Below are positions 35,327-38,343 of a stretch of 38,343 nucleotides of DNA, one piece after another. Position numbers and translations under genes: made by a program. Within the stretch, counting starts at the first letter, position 1. The number at the start of each line of letters is the position of its first letter. Below the pieces are notes generated by a model, which did no database searches, was not told the DNA's origin, and saw nothing but the letters and a program-made list of their open reading frames with translations. Origin of the DNA: Verrucomicrobiota bacterium (GTDB taxonomy: Bacteria > Verrucomicrobiota > Verrucomicrobiia > Opitutales > Opitutaceae); contig JAURJO010000110.1 of assembly GCA_030832235.1 (NCBI GenBank), forward strand, positions 1 to 38,343, written 5' to 3'.

Positions 35327-37237
35327 ATGGACGACAACGCCACGAACGAGAACCAGCCCGCCGCCGACTTCAACAAGATCGACCTGAGTCAGCTGCAGGG
35401 CTTCAACTTCGGCACGCAATGGACCCAGGATAAGACGGTCCCGGGCGATCGCCGCTCATCGGAGGATCGTCCGCGCCGCGATGGCGGTGGCTTCGACCGC
35501 CGTGATCGGCGTGGATTTCGCCGTCCGGCCGGAGAAGGCGGTGGTGATGCTGGCCCGGGAGGGCCCGGCGGTCCGGGGCGTCGCGATGAGGGTGGCGAGC
35601 GCCGTTTCCGCGGTGGTGGCCCCGGTGGTTTTCGTGATGGTCCGCGACGCGAAGGTGGACCGCGTGACGGCGGCCAGCGCGAGGGTGGCGGCGAACGCGG
35701 TGGTTTCCGGCGCGGGCCCGGTGGCCCTCAGTTCGGAGGCCGTGGCGCGCCGCAATTCGGTCCGTACGAGAGCCCCTATTTCACGGCGACGTTCTATCCG
35801 GAGGATGCGAGCTTCAACACGCTCGTGCAGACGATCCGGAAGTCATGCCGCACGGTGGAGCTATTCGAGATCGCGCGCACGGTCGTGGCCAAAAACGACC
35901 GGTTCGTGGTGGTGCTCGGGCATCGCGCTCCCGCCGGCGCACCCGCTACGGCGGAGGCCGCGGCGAAACCGGTGTTCCACATCTCGGTGCCGGATGGGCT
36001 GCCGTTCGAAACCGACGAGGCGGCGGTCGCGCACGTGATGGCGAATCATCTCGAGCGTTTCTTCGATCGCGCGGACGTCGAGGTCGAGGCGCCGAAAGGC
36101 AGCTACCAAGTGATCAACCGTTGCGGCGTCACCGGCGAGTTGCTCGGGCCGCCCAATTACCATCGTTACAACCAGATGGTGCAGCAGCACTACACCTCGA
36201 AGCTGAGCGGCCGGATGGGCCCGGAGGCTTTTCGCAGCCGCATCGAGACGGTGCGGGATCCCGAGCTGGTGAACCAGTGGCTGGCCAAGATGAAGAAGGC
36301 CACCCGCTACACGTGGAAGCTTTCCGACGCGGCGGCCGCGCCCGCGGCCCCCGCCTCCGAGACCCCGACCGAGGCTCCCGCGGCGGACGCCCCGGCTCCG
36401 GCTGCTCCGGCGGCCCCGTTCTTCGACACCCTCGAGGACGCTCGCCTGCACCTGCTCACGCACGCGCGTGAAAAGGTGGTGCGCACCGCGGAGAACGCCC
36501 GCTTCACCGGCCGTCTCCTCGAGACCCTGCCGCCGGGCGAGATTCACCGCGCGGTGGAGGGCGCGTTGGAGCGCCAGCGCCGGTTCCCGCTGGACACCGC
36601 CAATGGCCTGCGCGGCCGTTTGCGCCGCGAGCACTTCACGATCTTCAAGAAGGGCTCCAAGGGCGTTTCGTACGTCTGCGCGGTGAAGCGGAAGTTCCGC
36701 GTGCCGGGCCAGACTTTCTCCGACAGCATCGGTGCCCTCATCGCCTACATCGAGGCCAACCCGATGGTGCGCGCGGGCGAGCTGCCGGCCAAGTTCCTCG
36801 GCATCAAGCCCGCCGCGGCCCCGGCGGGGGCGGCTCCTTCCGACGCCGCGGCCTCCGATGCTCCGGCCGTCCCCGCGGTCGCTCCCGAGCAAGCGGTGCC
36901 GAAGGCGGAGGAGTTCAGCATTGATGACCGCGCGCGTCTCGCGCGCCTGCAGGGCGATCTGGTCTGGCTGGTACGCGAGGGTTACGTCACCGAGTTCATC
37001 GATGGCCGTCTCTTCGCCCCGCCGGTCATGGTTGAGGCTCGCAAGAAGGAGATCGAGGCCGAGGAGCACGACCCGGAAAACTTCCCGGAGGCTCCCGCTT
37101 CCGCCGAGGCTCCGGCCGCAGAATCCGCCCCCGCGGAGGCCGCGGCCGTCGCCCAGCCGGTCGCCGATGCCGCTCCCGCTTCACCGGAGGCCGCGCCCGA
37201 GACGCCGGCCGAGGGCAATCCTCCCGCCGGGAACTGA
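35327..37237 (+). CDS. RG/RGG-rich low-complexity protein of unknown function (candidate nucleic-acid binding)
   Basis: MDDNATNENQPAADFNKIDLSQLQGFNFGTQW...RRDGGGFDRRDRRGFRRPAGEGGG...GGERRFRGGGPGGFRDGPRREGGPRDGGQREGGGERGGFRRGPGGPQFGGRG then folded region YFTATFYPEDASFNTLVQTIRKSCRTVELFEIARTVVAKNDRFVVVL; Ala/Pro/Glu-rich linkers and tail. Track ORF starts at 35258. Confidence 0.8.
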   Translation: MDDNATNENQPAADFNKIDLSQLQGFNFGTQWTQDKTVPGDRRSSEDRPRRDGGGFDRRDRRGFRRPAGEGGGDAGPGGPGGPGRRDEGGERRFRGGGPGGFRDGPRREGGPRDGGQREGGGERGGFRRGPGGPQFGGRGAPQFGPYESPYFTATFYPEDASFNTLVQTIRKSCRTVELFEIARTVVAKNDRFVVVLGHRAPAGAPATAEAAAKPVFHISVPDGLPFETDEAAVAHVMANHLERFFDRADVEVEAPKGSYQVINRCGVTGELLGPPNYHRYNQMVQQHYTSKLSGRMGPEAFRSRIETVRDPELVNQWLAKMKKATRYTWKLSDAAAAPAAPASETPTEAPAADAPAPAAPAAPFFDTLEDARLHLLTHAREKVVRTAENARFTGRLLETLPPGEIHRAVEGALERQRRFPLDTANGLRGRLRREHFTIFKKGSKGVSYVCAVKRKFRVPGQTFSDSIGALIAYIEANPMVRAGELPAKFLGIKPAAAPAGAAPSDAAASDAPAVPAVAPEQAVPKAEEFSIDDRARLARLQGDLVWLVREGYVTEFIDGRLFAPPVMVEARKKEIEAEEHDPENFPEAPASAEAPAAESAPAEAAAVAQPVADAAPASPEAAPETPAEGNPPAGN

Positions 37238-37258
37238 TCCCGTTTCCGTGTTTTGATT

Positions 37259-37293
37259 TCGCCAGCGGGGTTCGCTCCGCTGGCGATTTTTTT
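37259..37293 (+). terminator. Rho-independent terminator
   Basis: cgccagcgggg-ttcg-ctccgctggcg a ttttttt, 22 nt after the RG-rich gene stop. Confidence 0.88.
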
Positions 37294-37733
37294 CACGCAC
37301 GCAGCCGCACGTGGTGCGCGTGTTCCGGGCCGATTGAAAGGTCGAGGTGCAGCGCTCCCACGGGGAGCCAGGTCGCGACCTTCTCCGGCCACTCCACCGC
37401 CAGGCACCACGGCGGTTCCATGAAATCCTCGATCAGCAAATCCTCGACTTCACGCGCCGATTCCAGCCGGTAGGCGTCCAGGTGCAGCAGATTCGTTTTA
37501 CCGCGGTGCAGCGTGAAAATGTTGAAGGTCGGGCTGGTGACGCCGCCGTCGACTCCGAGCCCCCGCGCCAAACCCTGCACGAAGGTCGTCTTGCCCACCC
37601 CGAGATCACCGTGGAGGGCCACCACGGATCCGGGTGACAAGGCGGCGCCAAACTCGGTCGCGAGCGAGCGCGTCTCCTCGGCCGACCGGGTGGTCACTCC
37701 GGCGCGCAGTTTATCGAAAATGCTCGTAGCCAT
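37293..37733 (-). CDS. tsaE: tRNA threonylcarbamoyladenosine biosynthesis protein TsaE (P-loop ATPase)
   Basis: TRSLATEFGAALSPGSVVALHGDLGVGKTTFVQGLARGLGV...VTSPTFNIFTLH...LLHLDAYRLESAREVEDL...CLAVEWPEKV. Confidence 0.96.
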   Translation of the reverse strand: MATSIFDKLRAGVTTRSAEETRSLATEFGAALSPGSVVALHGDLGVGKTTFVQGLARGLGVDGGVTSPTFNIFTLHRGKTNLLHLDAYRLESAREVEDLLIEDFMEPPWCLAVEWPEKVATWLPVGALHLDLSIGPEHAHHVRLRA

Positions 37734-38343
37734 GCAGGGAGGAGAGGGACCGCGCGCCGGTTTGGCGCCGAGTGACCGGACAAAAGCGGCCGATGCACGT
37801 CAGCCGCACCCGCGGGAACCGCCGCCGCCACGATGATTCCAGGGCCGCGCGGGACGCGCGGGACGCCACCGAGAAGAGCAACTCGTAATCCTCGCCCTCG
37901 GAGAGGGCTGAGCGGGCGGTGGCGCCCTTCCGTCGCGGGAGACGTTCCAGTTCCAAGTTAGGAAAGGTTCCCGGCGGTGTGAGCGCCGCGAGGTCCTTCG
38001 CGAGACCGTCGCTCAGGTCCATCATCGATCGCACGGCTTTCCGACGGGCGAGCCACTCGCCCTCGGCCAGGCGCGGGGTGAAGGCGTGGTGGTGGCCGGA
38101 AGCGCGGCTGTTACCGAGCTCTCCCGTGACGTAGATCCAGTCGCCTTTCCGGGCGCCGGTGCGGGTGAGAACACGGCGGCCCGTGGCGGTGCCGAGCAAG
38201 GTGAGGCTCGCCGCCAGCGCGCCCGGCGCCTCGGCGATGTCGCCGCCCACGACCGTGACCCCATGGCGGCGAGCGGCGGCGGCGAGTCCTCTATAGAAAC
38301 GCTCCAGCCAGCGGACGCGCACGCGCGCATCGAGTGTGACGGC
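37711..38343 (-). CDS. thiL: Thiamine-phosphate kinase, partial (5' end beyond window)
   Basis: RHGVTVVGGDIAEAPGALAASLTLLGTATGRRVLTRTGARKGDWIYVTGELGNS; SMMDLSDGLAKDLAAL; SEGEDYELLFSV. Overlaps tsaE by 23 bp. Confidence 0.93.
   Translation of the reverse strand, partial: AVTLDARVRVRWLERFYRGLAAAARRHGVTVVGGDIAEAPGALAASLTLLGTATGRRVLTRTGARKGDWIYVTGELGNSRASGHHHAFTPRLAEGEWLARRKAVRSMMDLSDGLAKDLAALTPPGTFPNLELERLPRRKGATARSALSEGEDYELLFSVASRASRAALESSWRRRFPRVRLTCIGRFCPVTRRQTGARSLSSLHGYEHFR

Noticed and set aside
35861-37069. 402-aa minus ORF opposite the RG-rich protein
   Set aside because: Low-complexity shadow of the + strand gene; no start-site or domain support.

Overview
High-GC, gene-dense bacterial chromosome segment. 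Gene content and protein style (TonB receptor without SusD, Tat-exported enzymes, sulfatase, PVC-like cytochrome/propeller pair, two-domain C-terminal repeats) suggest Verrucomicrobiota/Opitutaceae; that assignment is an inference. I support about 28 CDSs. They include a sulfatase / PfkB kinase / MFS run; 3-methyladenine glycosylase; GT9; DUF3108; a 905-aa MBL exonuclease-ATP-dependent DNA ligase fusion; a Tat-signal DegT aminotransferase; a large TonB-dependent receptor; divergent enoyl-CoA hydratase and CoA-transferase; a 5'-truncated TonB receptor remnant; and a Tat isomerase / pentaheme cytochrome / sorbosone-dehydrogenase-like propeller operon. Further along are a PAS-LuxR regulator coupled to a small orphan protein; PurK-PurE; an ECF sigma / repeat-bearing membrane protein / periplasmic protein trio; a NtrC-type regulator, secreted coiled-coil protein, outer-membrane barrel and histidine kinase; a PQQ-propeller protein; an RG/RGG-rich protein; TsaE; and ThiL (partial). 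No CRISPR array, rRNA, tRNA or intact mobile element was recognised. The most interesting items are (1) the compact ECF + two-component envelope-signalling locus with an internal sigma-54-like promoter, (2) the RG/RGG-rich protein preceded at 7 nt by an intrinsic terminator-like hairpin, (3) the nuclease-ligase fusion, (4) two families of dispersed intergenic repeats and a pair of related hairpins, and (5) the PAS-LuxR/orphan gene pair. All family calls come from reading motifs; no database search was run.
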